Assembly (NCBI GenBank): GCA_934148995.1
Contig: CAKPDM010000023.1
Coordinates: 1 to 13,883, forward strand
Reading direction: 5' to 3'
Source of the DNA: an uncultured Bacilli bacterium
Lineage (GTDB): Bacteria; Bacillota_I; Bacilli_A; RF39; UBA660
DNA length: 13,883 nt
Made by a program: the position numbers and the translations under genes. Below the pieces are notes generated by a model, which did not search any database, was not told where the DNA came from, and saw only the letters and a program-made list of their open reading frames with translations. Positions 1 to 8,098 of the stretch are shown in pieces (position 1 is the stretch's first letter; each line of letters opens with the position of its first letter).

Positions 1-5
1 ATAAC

Positions 6-30
6 AAAAAAAGAAACCGATTAAGGTTTC
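6..30 (-). terminator. Intrinsic terminator on the minus strand
   Basis: Read on the minus strand, a perfect 6-bp stem GAAACC/GGTTTC (13-18 with 25-30) with a 6-nt loop is followed directly by seven U residues (complement of 6-12). This is a compact rho-independent terminator. No gene that it would close is visible between here and the ferredoxin gene, which has its own terminator at 139-177. It may stop residual read-through from the right or belong to an element that extends left of the window. Confidence 0.6.
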
Positions 31-51
31 AAAATATCGTGGTTAGATTCC

Positions 52-78
52 ATTTACACAGAATTTCTTACACACTCG
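52..78. mobile_element. Possible terminal inverted repeat of an IS256-like insertion sequence
   Basis: The stretch TTTACACAGAATTTC then TTACACACTC has the double 'TTACACA' layout I associate with ends of IS256/Mutator-type elements in low-GC Gram-positives. If so, the element lies to the left, outside the window. No transposase, partner repeat or target duplication can be seen here, so this rests on pattern memory only. Confidence 0.25.
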
Positions 79-98
79 TTTATTTAGGTGTTTTTTTT
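72..98 (+). terminator. Weak plus-strand terminator candidate
   Basis: A short stem ACACT/GGTGT (72-76 with 87-91, one G-U pair, 10-nt loop) runs into eight T residues (91-98). The stem is only 5 bp, so it is marginal. It could end a plus-strand gene entering from the left. Confidence 0.25.
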
Positions 99-100
99 GA

Positions 101-143
101 TTTTTATACAATTTCGGAGTGGCATTCCGAAATTGTATAAAAA
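101..143. repeat. Perfect 18-bp inverted repeat with a 7-nt spacer
   Basis: Positions 101-118 and 126-143 are exact reverse complements (arm core ATACAATTTCGGA), and 119/125 can add a G-T pair. The arms begin with T5 and end with A5, so no U-tract follows the hairpin on either strand and it is not a classical terminator. Its right arm overlaps the U-tract of the ferredoxin terminator. It could be a back-up 3' stabilising hairpin for that transcript, a protein-binding palindrome or a remnant of a small mobile element. Confidence 0.85.
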
Positions 144-177
144 ATAAGACTCAAATTTACCTTTATGAGTCTTATTT
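139..177 (-). terminator. Terminator of the ferredoxin gene
   Basis: On the minus strand a perfect 12-bp stem (142-153 with 166-177, core AAGACTCA/TGAGTCTT) with a 12-nt loop is followed by a run of U (complement of 139-144). The stop codon of the ferredoxin gene (172-174) lies inside the stem, so the gene has essentially no separate 3' UTR. Confidence 0.85.
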
Positions 178-414
178 ATCTTCAGAATCGTTCTTCTTTT
201 CATCCTTATTAGTTTTATCTTCAGTATCAACGCTCTCAATAGCACCAGTTGGACAAGAATCGATAGCATCTTTTACGTCATCAACATTTTCTTCTTTAAC
301 TTTAGGACAAACTACTTTGCTAAGTCCTTCATCATCTATTTCGAAAACATCTGGACAGATAGCAGCACAAGCACCACAACCGATACAAGCATCACGATTA
401 ACTTTAACTTCCAT
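172..414 (-). CDS. Ferredoxin, single [4Fe-4S] cluster type
   Basis: This 80-aa soluble electron carrier probably serves low-potential redox enzymes in the cytoplasm; the partner is not visible here. The N-terminal motif CIGCGACAAIC supplies Cys10, Cys13 and Cys16, and Cys54 in the DSCPTGAI segment is the expected fourth ligand, as in monocluster Bacillus or Desulfovibrio gigas-type ferredoxins. Cys20 and Cys36 are left over and match the pair that can form a disulfide in that family. Residues 60-80 are a highly charged Asp/Glu/Lys tail with no obvious fold. The start is supported by an AGGGAGG site (421-427) six bases upstream. The gene is monocistronic, transcribed divergently from the gene at 533 and closed by a terminator that contains its stop codon. 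Confidence 0.93.
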   Translation of the reverse strand: MEVKVNRDACIGCGACAAICPDVFEIDDEGLSKVVCPKVKEENVDDVKDAIDSCPTGAIESVDTEDKTNKDEKKNDSEDK

Positions 415-433
415 AATATCCCTCCCTCATTAA

Positions 434-463
434 ATTATATAGTATTAACTAGCAAATAGTAAA
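434..463 (-). promoter_or_regulatory. Promoter of the ferredoxin gene
   Basis: On the minus strand a perfect TATAAT (434-439) is preceded by TTTACT (458-463) at 18 nt. Transcription would begin close to 427, leaving a very short leader that starts at the ribosome site. Confidence 0.5.
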
Positions 464-475
464 GACTTTTCGCTC

Positions 476-504
476 TTTCCAAAATCTATTAGATGTGATA
501 TTAT
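476..504 (+). promoter_or_regulatory. Promoter of the gene at 533, extended -10
   Basis: TTTCCA (476-481), a 17-nt spacer and TATTAT (499-504) preceded by TG one base upstream (TGATATTAT, 496-504). Transcription would start near 511, about 22 nt before the GTG codon. The promoter is divergent from the ferredoxin promoter. Confidence 0.55.
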
Positions 505-532
505 TAATTTAGATAAGAGTAGGTGATGACTA

Positions 533-1333
533 GTGGCAAGTAGAGTAAGTAGATATGATAATGAAGAACAAAAGATGAGTAGGACTAAAAGAAATGAAAA
601 CTTATATGATGACCTAGGAGGATTTGAAACATATACAAATTTTACTGATGTTTCTAAAATTGAAGCAATACCATTATCATCAATAAGAGAAAATAAAGAT
701 AAAAGAGAAGGTTATCGTTATTTAAAAGACTACGATTTAGTAGAAGAGCGAAAAGAACGTAAAGAATTGGATGATTTTAACTACCTATATAAAGATGTTA
801 GAAGTAATTATGACTTAAAAGCTGCTTTAAGAGAAGCTAGAGAAACAAGAGAAAAAGATGAACTTGAAAAGAAGCGAAAACTAAAGAATGAGAAATATAA
901 TATCTTAGAAAGTAGTGAAGAAGACTTACAAAAGTTTATTAAAGAACAAGAGTTAAAACATAAACCAATCGAAAATGAAGAAGAGTTAGAAGAATTAATT
1001 AATACAATCACTTCAAAAGAAACAAGAGAAGAGTTAGATAAAGAAAAAGAAACTAGTCTACTTAGTGATTTAATGGCTACTAGTAATTTAGATGATATTG
1101 TAGAACCAATTAAAGAAGAAACAGAAACTACTAAAGAAATAGCTAAACCACTAAAAGACGAAATTGATGAATCATTTTATACAAAATCAATGGATTTAAG
1201 TAATAATGACTTTTTTGAAGATGATGAAGTAACTAAAGAACCAGTTATTATGACTATTATTCGAGTTATTTTATCACTTATTCTAATAGTAGCAGTAGGT
1301 TTTGCTGTTTATTATGTTGTTACTAATTTTTAA
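533..1333 (+). CDS. Unrecognised charged protein with a C-terminal membrane anchor
   Basis: I do not recognise this 266-aa protein. The first ~235 residues are very rich in Lys, Glu, Asp and Arg and are predicted by eye to be largely helical or coiled-coil (about residues 85-175), with no catalytic motif. About residues 238-264 form one hydrophobic segment (core RVILSLILIVAVGFAVYYVV) followed by only Thr-Asn-Phe, so the protein is probably tail-anchored with its bulk in the cytoplasm. The start is a GTG with AGGTGA (521-526) six bases upstream; an internal ATG at residue 15 has a poorer site. The gene appears monocistronic with its own promoter. No terminator is seen in the 94 bp before the next gene, so some read-through into the polC operon is possible. 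A scaffold role at the membrane is only a guess. Confidence 0.8.
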   Translation: MASRVSRYDNEEQKMSRTKRNENLYDDLGGFETYTNFTDVSKIEAIPLSSIRENKDKREGYRYLKDYDLVEERKERKELDDFNYLYKDVRSNYDLKAALREARETREKDELEKKRKLKNEKYNILESSEEDLQKFIKEQELKHKPIENEEELEELINTITSKETREELDKEKETSLLSDLMATSNLDDIVEPIKEETETTKEIAKPLKDEIDESFYTKSMDLSNNDFFEDDEVTKEPVIMTIIRVILSLILIVAVGFAVYYVVTNF

Positions 1334-1363
1334 TGACTAATTTAAAATAAATACAAAATAAAG

Positions 1364-1392
1364 TTAAAAATATTAAAAATATATGCTATTAT
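1364..1392 (+). promoter_or_regulatory. Promoter of the polC operon, extended -10
   Basis: TTAAAA (1364-1369), a 17-nt spacer and TATTAT (1387-1392) within TGCTATTAT (1384-1392). The predicted start near 1399 gives a ~29-nt leader carrying GGGGGAG (1416-1422) five bases before the GTG start at 1428. Confidence 0.55.
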
Positions 1393-1427
1393 AAATACTG
1401 TTAAAGAAATGGAATGGGGGAGAAACG

Positions 1428-2267
1428 GTGAATTTATCTTTTGATTTAAATGATTATCTTTTAATCTGGAATTTACTTTTCCAAACATCAATTTCTAATG
1501 AAACCCAAAGACTTAAAGAAAAGCTTTGGAAGAACTATCGCCATCTTTATAAAGCACTATATAAAGAAGAAGCTAAAATCTTAAAAGATCCTAAAAATTA
1601 CATACCTGATGATGATACTATCTTTGATATGGTAAAAGCAACTGATGTATATAAAAAAATAAGAAAAGAAACAGAAGAATATCGTCTTTTCTTAATGCAT
1701 TACTATGATGAAATGAAGAAAACCATAAACAATTATTTTAAAGATATCATTCGTTTTGATATAAAAATGTATCACGTCTTAGTAATTAATCCAAGATTTA
1801 ATGCTGTTGAGATGAAAACCGTAAAAAGTAGAAAAGTAAATACCATCTCATGGGGAATGATGAATGACCAAAACGATGGAGAATTAGCAATCATCTCTAT
1901 AATAAGTCATGCTTTAAGAAAAGAATTAAAAGACTATGAAACAGATTATCAAGAAATAATTGATGGCGTAGTAGAACTTGCTATTGATAATGAATTAGCA
2001 ACTAGAATAAAGGGGAAAAGTTATTATTTAAAAGGAGACAACTCCTTAAAGTTCTTGAAAAAACAGATATATCCATATTTTCTAATGTATCTTGGCAGTA
2101 ATAAAGATGAAATGATTAATTATATGGCAAGGGACAATATCATCTTTGATGTTGATAACTATACCTTTGCAAGAAATCTTGCTGCTAGCAATTTAAAAGA
2201 ATTCATCTCTTTTTGTATAGAAAATCAGAAATATATTTTGCAAATAGAAGAACTAGAAATTATTTAA
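1428..2267 (+). CDS. Unrecognised protein, possible inactive zincin-like fold
   Basis: This is a 279-aa soluble protein of unknown function and the first gene of the polC operon. The GTG start is supported by GGGGGAG five bases upstream. The N-terminal half (to ~residue 105) is helical and charged. In the middle, a hydrophobic helix reads IISIISHALRKE (His161 to Lys165), and after an 18-residue gap an E-x3-D motif follows (Glu183-Leu-Ala-Ile-Asp187). That order and spacing resemble HExxH...ExxxD gluzincin metallopeptidases, but the catalytic Glu and second His are Ala and Lys here, so it would be inactive if related at all. No signal peptide or membrane segment is seen. The stop is 14 nt from the polC start, which shares the transcript. 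The zincin resemblance is inference; the gene itself is well supported. Confidence 0.85.
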   Translation: MNLSFDLNDYLLIWNLLFQTSISNETQRLKEKLWKNYRHLYKALYKEEAKILKDPKNYIPDDDTIFDMVKATDVYKKIRKETEEYRLFLMHYYDEMKKTINNYFKDIIRFDIKMYHVLVINPRFNAVEMKTVKSRKVNTISWGMMNDQNDGELAIISIISHALRKELKDYETDYQEIIDGVVELAIDNELATRIKGKSYYLKGDNSLKFLKKQIYPYFLMYLGSNKDEMINYMARDNIIFDVDNYTFARNLAASNLKEFISFCIENQKYILQIEELEII

Positions 2268-2281
2268 GCGGAGGGTAAGGT

Positions 2282-5200
2282 ATGCAAAAAGAAGTTAGTA
2301 TTTTATTAGATAAAATGGGGATTGATTATACTAATTCTTCTTTTTTTGACTCTTTAAAACTTAAAAAAGTAGTAGTAGAAGAAAAAAGTGGAGAGTGGGA
2401 TATCTATCTAAATAATGAAGCATTATTAGATGTAGAAGCTTATAAAGAATTAGAAGAAAATAAAGATAAACTAGGAAAAGCTAATATTTATTATGACATA
2501 ACTTCTATAGATAATAATATATTACTTTCTTATTATAAAACCCTACTAGAACTAGCTAAAGAAAAAAATGACTTAAGTATTTTGGAACCATATTTATCTA
2601 ATTTAATCTTAGAAGATGATAACTTACTTTTAGTAGCTAGTAATACAATTGAAGAGCGAAGACTTATAAAAATAAAAGACATTATCACACCATATTATAA
2701 AAGACTAGGGTATTCTAAAGATATTGACATAGTAGTACGTGAAAATGAATCAATCAAAGAAGAAATAGAAGAAGAATTAGCAAAGATAAAAGTAGAACCT
2801 ATAAAGGTCGAAGAAGTAAAAGAAGAAAAGAAAGAATTTAAAAACTTTACACCAGGTCCCCGACCTCGTAGAAGCAAAAAAAGAGATGAAGGTTGTATCT
2901 TAGGACTTGATATTAAACAAATGCCTATTAAGATTAGTATGATTCAAGGAGAAGATAATAACGTTATAGTAGAAGGTAATATCTTTGGTGTTGACTATTT
3001 TGAATCAAGTAAAAGTGAATTTAGAATTATTACTTTAAAAATAACAGATAATACTGATAGTATTCTTTGTAAAGTATTTTGTAATGAACAAGAAGAATAT
3101 GAAAGACTTTGTAAAGAGTTAAAAGTTGGTAGGGACTTATTAATATCAGGTTATGTCAAAGAAGATGCTTTTGCTAAAGAGTTGGTATTAAATGCTAGAG
3201 ATATAATGCCAGTTACTAAACATAAAGAAGAAATTCAAGATTTAAGTGAACGTAAAAGAGTAGAATTACATGCTCATACTAAGATGAGTCAGATGGATGG
3301 AGTAGTAGATGAAATAGCTCTTGTTAAACAAGCTATTAAATGGGGACATAAAGGTATTGCGATAACCGACCATAATGGAGCCCAAGCTTTTCCACATGTT
3401 TATAACTTTGTAAGAGACTATAATAAAGGCAAAGAAGAAAACGAAAAATTTAAAGCAATTTATGGAACAGAATTAGTAATGGTTGATGATAAAGTTGATA
3501 TTGTTGTTCGTCCTAATAATGATGTTTTACTAGATGATATTTATGTTGTCTTCGACTTTGAAACGACTGGTTTTAATGCTGGTGGAGCAGACTCTATCAT
3601 TGAAATTGGAGCAGTTAAAATGAAAGATGGGGTTATCTTAGAAAAATATGATGAGTTAATCAACCCTGGACGGCCACTTCCTCAGAAAATAGTAGATGTT
3701 ACTAATATTACTGATATGATGCTTGAAGGTAAGAGAAGTGAAGAAGAAGCTATTAAAGACTTCATTAACTGGTTTGGTGACTTACCAATGGTCGCTCACA
3801 ATGCTAAATTCGATGTTTCTTTCCTAGAAATGGCTTATGAAAAGTATAATTTAGGTGAATTTAAAAACCCAGTTATAGATACTTTAGAGCTATCACGTAC
3901 GCTTGATAATAATTATGCAAGACATAGTTTGTCTGCTTTAGTTAAAAGATACAATGTTCCTTGGGATGAAAATGCTCACCATAGAGGTGATTATGATGCA
4001 GAAGGAACTGCGCTTGTCTTCTATAAAATGCTAGAAAAATTAAATAATCGTAATATTGAAACAATGCAACAAATGGCGACGATGGTTGATGAAAGTGAAA
4101 TGTATAAGTATGGTACTTTAAATCATATCAATATTTTAACCCTTACTAAAAAAGGACTTAAAAATTTATTTAAGATAATTTCGTATGCTAATACAACTTA
4201 TTTATATAAGACACCAAGAATACCAAGAAGTATTGTGGAACAGTACCGAGAAGATTTATTAATTGGTAGTGGTTGCTATGAATCAGAGGTTTTCCGTCAA
4301 GCAAAGAGTAAGAGTGAAGAGGAATTATCTAATGTCATAAGATTTTATGATTATGTAGAAGTTCAGCCACCAGAATGTTATCATCACTTAATCGATACAA
4401 GTGATTTTGGTAATGAAGTAGAATTAAATGCTCATATTGAAAAAATTATTAGAACTACTATTGAGGCTGGTAAACTAATTGTAGCTACTGGTGATGTTCA
4501 TCATTTAACAAGAGAAGATAAAATTTATCGTGAAATAATTGTAAATCAAAAAGTACCAGGTGGCGGACGTCATCCATTAGCAAAGAGTAGTATTAAAGAA
4601 ATACCATCTAATCATTTTCGAACTACTGATGAAATGCTTAATGACTTTTCTTTCTTAGATGAAAAGACAAGAAACTTAATTGTTATTGATAATCCTAATA
4701 AGATTCTTGATATGGTAGAAGAAATAGAAGTTATTATTGAAACTGGTGGTATCCCATTCTCTCCTCGTATTGATAAGAGTGTAGAAACAGTTACGGACTT
4801 AGTATTTACAAGAGCTTCTGATTGGTATGGTGACCCACTTCCTTACAATATTGAAGAGCGTATTAGTAAAGAGCTTTATGGTGATGGAATCTTTGAAGCG
4901 ATTACAGAAGAAGTTAATCGTGAAGATATTAAAGAAGAAGATAAAGAAAAAGAACTATTCAAAAGATTACATACTACCTTATTAAAAGGCTTTGATAGTG
5001 TTAAAGATAAAATTAGAGAAAACTTAAAAATAGTAAATCCTGAAATGAGTGATGAAGAAGTAGAAAAAACTTTACCAAAGAAACTAGGAGGAGTTATCGG
5101 TGGTGGTTTCGACGTTATTTACTTAATCGCGCAGAAACTTGTTAAGCATTCAAATGATGATGGTTATATTGTTGGTTCCCGTGGTTCAGTTGGTTCAAGC

Positions 5201-6889
5201 TTTGTTGCGACTATGATGGGAATTACAGAAGTTAATGCACTACCGGCTCATTATTTATGTCGTAATAAAGATTGTAAATACTCAGAATTTATGGATGAAA
5301 ATGGCGAACCTTACGGAAAGGAATATTCATCAGGTTATGACTTACCAGATAAGATTTGTCCAAAATGTGGTGGTAAACTTTCTAAAGAGGGTCAAGATAT
5401 GCCATTTGCAACCTTCTTAGGATTTAATGCTGATAAGGTTCCTGATATCGACTTGAACTTCTCTGGGGAATATCAGTGGCAAGCTCATGAATATACAAAA
5501 GTCTTATTCGGAGTTGATAATGTTTATCGTGCTGGTACCATTGGTACAGTAGCAGAAAAAACCGCTTTCGGTTATGTTAAAGGTTATTTAGAAGAACATG
5601 GTATCGAAGGAAAAAGAAATGTCGAAATAGAACGACTTGCCATTGGATGTACAGGTGTTAAGAGAACAACTGGTCAGCACCCCGGAGGAATTGTTGTTAT
5701 TCCTGGTTATATGGATGTTTTTGATTTTACACCATTCCAGTACCCTGCTGATGACAATACGTCATTATGGCGAACTACGCACTTTGATTATCATGCCATT
5801 GACCAAGATGTTTTAAAACTTGATATACTAGGTCACGATGATCCGACCGTACTTAGAATGCTTCAAGATTTATCAGGCCTTGATATAACAACCATTCCTA
5901 TGGATGACAAACGCATCTTCTCGCTTCTTTCTAGTACCAAAGAATTAGGTGTTACCGAAGAGCAGATTCTTTGTCCAACTGGAACTTTAGGCCTTCCGGA
6001 ACTTGGTACTAACTTCGTTATTCAGATGTTAGTAGAAACAAAACCAAGTACCTTTGGTGAATTAGTTAAAATCTCTGGTTTGTCACATGGTACTGATGTT
6101 TGGGCTGGAAATGCTAGTGAACTTATAAAAAACAAAATCGTTCCTTTTAAAGAAGTTATTGGATGTCGTGATGATATAATGGTTAACTTGATGAACTGGG
6201 GAATGGAACCAAAACTAGCTTTCAAAATTATGGAGTTTGTTCGTAAAGGTAAGGCTTCAAAAGACCCAGAAACTTGGCAAGAATATGCTACTAAGATGAA
6301 AAATGCTAAGATACCTGATTGGTATATAGAGTCATGTCATAAGATTAAATACATGTTCCCGAAAGCCCATGCTTGTGCTTACGTTATGAGCGCTATTAGA
6401 ATTGCTTGGTTTAAACTTTATCATCCTTTATGGTACTATGCTGCATATTTCTCAATCAGAGAAGATGATTTTGATATCGAAGCGATGATAAAGGGATATA
6501 ATTCAATAAGGGCAAGATATGAAGACTTACTAGCAAAAGGTTATGAAGCTACTAATAAAGAAACAAGTATAATTGGGAGTTTACATGTTGCGATGGAAGC
6601 AACAGCAAGAGGAATTAAGTTTGCACCAATTTCGATTGAAAAAAGTGATGCATCCCGTTTTGTCTTAGACGATGAACACGAAAATACTTTAATACCACCT
6701 TTTTCTACAATTGATGGTCTAGGTGGAGCAGTTGCTTCTACCATTGTTGAAGAACGTAAGAAACAACCATTCCTAAGTAAAGAAGATTTACAAAGAAGAG
6801 GAAAAGTGTCAAAAACTTTAATTGATAAAATGGATGCAATGGGAATAATTAATGAATTACCAGATTCTAATCAATTGAGTTTATTTTAG
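2282..6889 (+). CDS. polC: DNA polymerase III alpha subunit, Gram-positive PolC type
   Basis: PolC is the replicative DNA polymerase with built-in 3'-5' proofreading found in low-GC Gram-positives. Domains in order: a divergent N-terminal region (1-200) ending in an acidic linker; an OB-fold (~205-310); a PHP domain (HAH at 330-332, DH at 363-364) interrupted by the DEDDh exonuclease (Asp425, Glu427, Asp511, His567, Asp572) and resuming up to GDVHH (~737-741); and the polymerase core. The core has GSRGSVGSS (965-973), a four-Cys zinc site (Cys993, Cys998, Cys1026, Cys1029) and catalytic PDIDLNF (Asp1055, Asp1057) with KLDILGHDD (Asp1181). The extreme C-terminus is QLSLF, a textbook beta-clamp-binding motif. 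At 1535 aa it is a little longer than the roughly 1440 aa usual for the family. A GGAGGG site (2270-2275) lies six bases before the ATG. It is the second gene of a five-gene operon, and all key residues appear intact. Confidence 0.99.
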   Translation: MQKEVSILLDKMGIDYTNSSFFDSLKLKKVVVEEKSGEWDIYLNNEALLDVEAYKELEENKDKLGKANIYYDITSIDNNILLSYYKTLLELAKEKNDLSILEPYLSNLILEDDNLLLVASNTIEERRLIKIKDIITPYYKRLGYSKDIDIVVRENESIKEEIEEELAKIKVEPIKVEEVKEEKKEFKNFTPGPRPRRSKKRDEGCILGLDIKQMPIKISMIQGEDNNVIVEGNIFGVDYFESSKSEFRIITLKITDNTDSILCKVFCNEQEEYERLCKELKVGRDLLISGYVKEDAFAKELVLNARDIMPVTKHKEEIQDLSERKRVELHAHTKMSQMDGVVDEIALVKQAIKWGHKGIAITDHNGAQAFPHVYNFVRDYNKGKEENEKFKAIYGTELVMVDDKVDIVVRPNNDVLLDDIYVVFDFETTGFNAGGADSIIEIGAVKMKDGVILEKYDELINPGRPLPQKIVDVTNITDMMLEGKRSEEEAIKDFINWFGDLPMVAHNAKFDVSFLEMAYEKYNLGEFKNPVIDTLELSRTLDNNYARHSLSALVKRYNVPWDENAHHRGDYDAEGTALVFYKMLEKLNNRNIETMQQMATMVDESEMYKYGTLNHINILTLTKKGLKNLFKIISYANTTYLYKTPRIPRSIVEQYREDLLIGSGCYESEVFRQAKSKSEEELSNVIRFYDYVEVQPPECYHHLIDTSDFGNEVELNAHIEKIIRTTIEAGKLIVATGDVHHLTREDKIYREIIVNQKVPGGGRHPLAKSSIKEIPSNHFRTTDEMLNDFSFLDEKTRNLIVIDNPNKILDMVEEIEVIIETGGIPFSPRIDKSVETVTDLVFTRASDWYGDPLPYNIEERISKELYGDGIFEAITEEVNREDIKEEDKEKELFKRLHTTLLKGFDSVKDKIRENLKIVNPEMSDEEVEKTLPKKLGGVIGGGFDVIYLIAQKLVKHSNDDGYIVGSRGSVGSSFVATMMGITEVNALPAHYLCRNKDCKYSEFMDENGEPYGKEYSSGYDLPDKICPKCGGKLSKEGQDMPFATFLGFNADKVPDIDLNFSGEYQWQAHEYTKVLFGVDNVYRAGTIGTVAEKTAFGYVKGYLEEHGIEGKRNVEIERLAIGCTGVKRTTGQHPGGIVVIPGYMDVFDFTPFQYPADDNTSLWRTTHFDYHAIDQDVLKLDILGHDDPTVLRMLQDLSGLDITTIPMDDKRIFSLLSSTKELGVTEEQILCPTGTLGLPELGTNFVIQMLVETKPSTFGELVKISGLSHGTDVWAGNASELIKNKIVPFKEVIGCRDDIMVNLMNWGMEPKLAFKIMEFVRKGKASKDPETWQEYATKMKNAKIPDWYIESCHKIKYMFPKAHACAYVMSAIRIAWFKLYHPLWYYAAYFSIREDDFDIEAMIKGYNSIRARYEDLLAKGYEATNKETSIIGSLHVAMEATARGIKFAPISIEKSDASRFVLDDEHENTLIPPFSTIDGLGGAVASTIVEERKKQPFLSKEDLQRRGKVSKTLIDKMDAMGIINELPDSNQLSLF

Positions 6890-6899
6890 GGGATAAGAT

Positions 6900-7796
6900 A
6901 TGGAAAAAGAAACATTAAATAATATTTTATTAGGAATAATGGATGTCTATAATGAAGATTTACCCAATGATAAGAAACATCAAGTATTAAGTGATTTATG
7001 GACTAAATATTATAAATTAAGTGAAAAGACTGGTATAAAATTAGATTTTGCTTATCAGTTATACTTAATTGGAGAAAGCGAAAGCTATATAATTAATCAA
7101 GAACCTGAAAGATTTGTAGTTGATAAGGATGAACTAAATATAGCTATTAATCATCTAGAAGAAAATAGTCTAACGCTTGAAGAAATAGAGATACTATTAC
7201 AAGCAAGTGTTGAAAATGCTAGAAGTAATTTTGCTAATCTAGGAATAGATGTAAAAACTAATTCCTTAAATGGTTTTTGTGAGTTAGGTCAAGCTTTGAC
7301 TTTAATGCCTTTAGAGAATCTTGGATTAAAAGTAACTAAAAATAGTGCTAAAGAATCTTTTGATTATCCATTTAATCATGCTTTTGGAACAGTCACTTTT
7401 CCTTATAATGGTGATGAAATCACTTATTTAATCGATTCTACTTATCGTCAGTTCTTTACGACAAATAGATGTAATGAAGGAAGATATTATCAGGAAGAAG
7501 AAAATACGGGACTTAAAGTAGCACCAGATCCAGGCTATTTTATGGAAGATGAAACATTTGCAAGAAACTTAATGCGCGATGGTTATGTTCCATTAACTAG
7601 GGAAAATGCTAAAAAATATGGTGAAACTTTTTATAAAGCAAGTATTCCGTTAGAAAAAAAAGAAAATTTAAATAGTAGTAATATAAATTATTATGAAAAT
7701 ATAATAAATAGTAATGAAGATTATAAGGCTGATAAAGAAGAATTAGAGGGGCTGAACTTAAAGTTCAAATATAATAACAGAAAATTAACTAATTAA
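6900..7796 (+). CDS. Putative transglutaminase/papain-fold cysteine enzyme
   Basis: This is a 298-aa soluble protein without a signal peptide. The middle contains an ordered Cys-His-Asp triad in the context expected for transglutaminase-like or papain-like enzymes: NGFCELGQ (Cys127), then FNHAFGTV (His160), then YLIDSTYRQFF (Asp179). The Cys-to-His gap of 33 and His-to-Asp gap of 19 fit that fold. Such enzymes cleave or cross-link peptide bonds or act as acyltransferases; the substrate here is unknown. Residues 1-110 are mostly helical, and the last ~60 are Asn/Lys/Glu-rich. Its AGGGG ribosome site overlaps the polC stop codon (gap of 10 nt), and the 96-aa gene follows after 11 nt, so expression is coupled to polC and to the small protein. 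The triad is visible in the sequence; the enzyme class is inferred. Confidence 0.82.
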   Translation: MEKETLNNILLGIMDVYNEDLPNDKKHQVLSDLWTKYYKLSEKTGIKLDFAYQLYLIGESESYIINQEPERFVVDKDELNIAINHLEENSLTLEEIEILLQASVENARSNFANLGIDVKTNSLNGFCELGQALTLMPLENLGLKVTKNSAKESFDYPFNHAFGTVTFPYNGDEITYLIDSTYRQFFTTNRCNEGRYYQEEENTGLKVAPDPGYFMEDETFARNLMRDGYVPLTRENAKKYGETFYKASIPLEKKENLNSSNINYYENIINSNEDYKADKEELEGLNLKFKYNNRKLTN

Positions 7797-7807
7797 GGAG
7801 AAGTAAA

Positions 7808-8098
7808 ATGAAAACATATATTGATACTTTAGGCATAGCAGCTGCTTTAACCTGCTTAAATTCTGCTACTGATTTGGTTGACTTAGATACAGAGCAAACC
7901 TTAACTACTTTAACAGCGATCACTACATTAGAAGCAAGTGTTTATATCGGTACAGAAAAAATAAACACTTTATTTGCTTATGTTGATTCACTTACAGATG
8001 AACAATTAGCGGAGTTTAGTACAAAATTAGATGATAAAACAAATGACTTATCGGATGCAAAAGTAAAAACTTATACTTTAGGAAAAAACAATGGATGA
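7808..8098 (+). CDS. Small acidic protein of unknown function
   Basis: This 96-aa protein is rich in Thr, Leu, Ala and Asp, with a single Cys near residue 17 and no recognisable motif. It is predicted by eye to be mostly helical. Residues 7-18 are mildly hydrophobic, but there is no clear signal peptide. The start is firm: AAGGAG (7795-7800) lies seven bases upstream. It ends with TGA inside the start region of the next gene (8-nt overlap), which suggests translational coupling. Sandwiched between a Cys-His-Asp enzyme and a membrane protein, it could be a substrate or binding partner of either, but nothing in its own sequence shows this. Confidence 0.8.
   Translation: MKTYIDTLGIAAALTCLNSATDLVDLDTEQTLTTLTAITTLEASVYIGTEKINTLFAYVDSLTDEQLAEFSTKLDDKTNDLSDAKVKTYTLGKNNG

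Noticed and set aside
119..433. 104-codon plus-strand ORF opposite the ferredoxin gene
   Set aside because: It is Ser/Thr-rich antisense of a clear ferredoxin, has no ribosome site, and starts inside the palindrome.
2695..6744. Several minus-strand ORFs and a short plus-strand ORF (5235-5420) inside polC
   Set aside because: They overlap an unambiguous polymerase coding frame, lack ribosome sites and show no recognisable motifs.
7753..7767. 15-nt near-palindrome TGAACTTAAAGTTCA
   Set aside because: It is short, AT-rich and inside a coding region, with no U-tract or partner site; probably chance.
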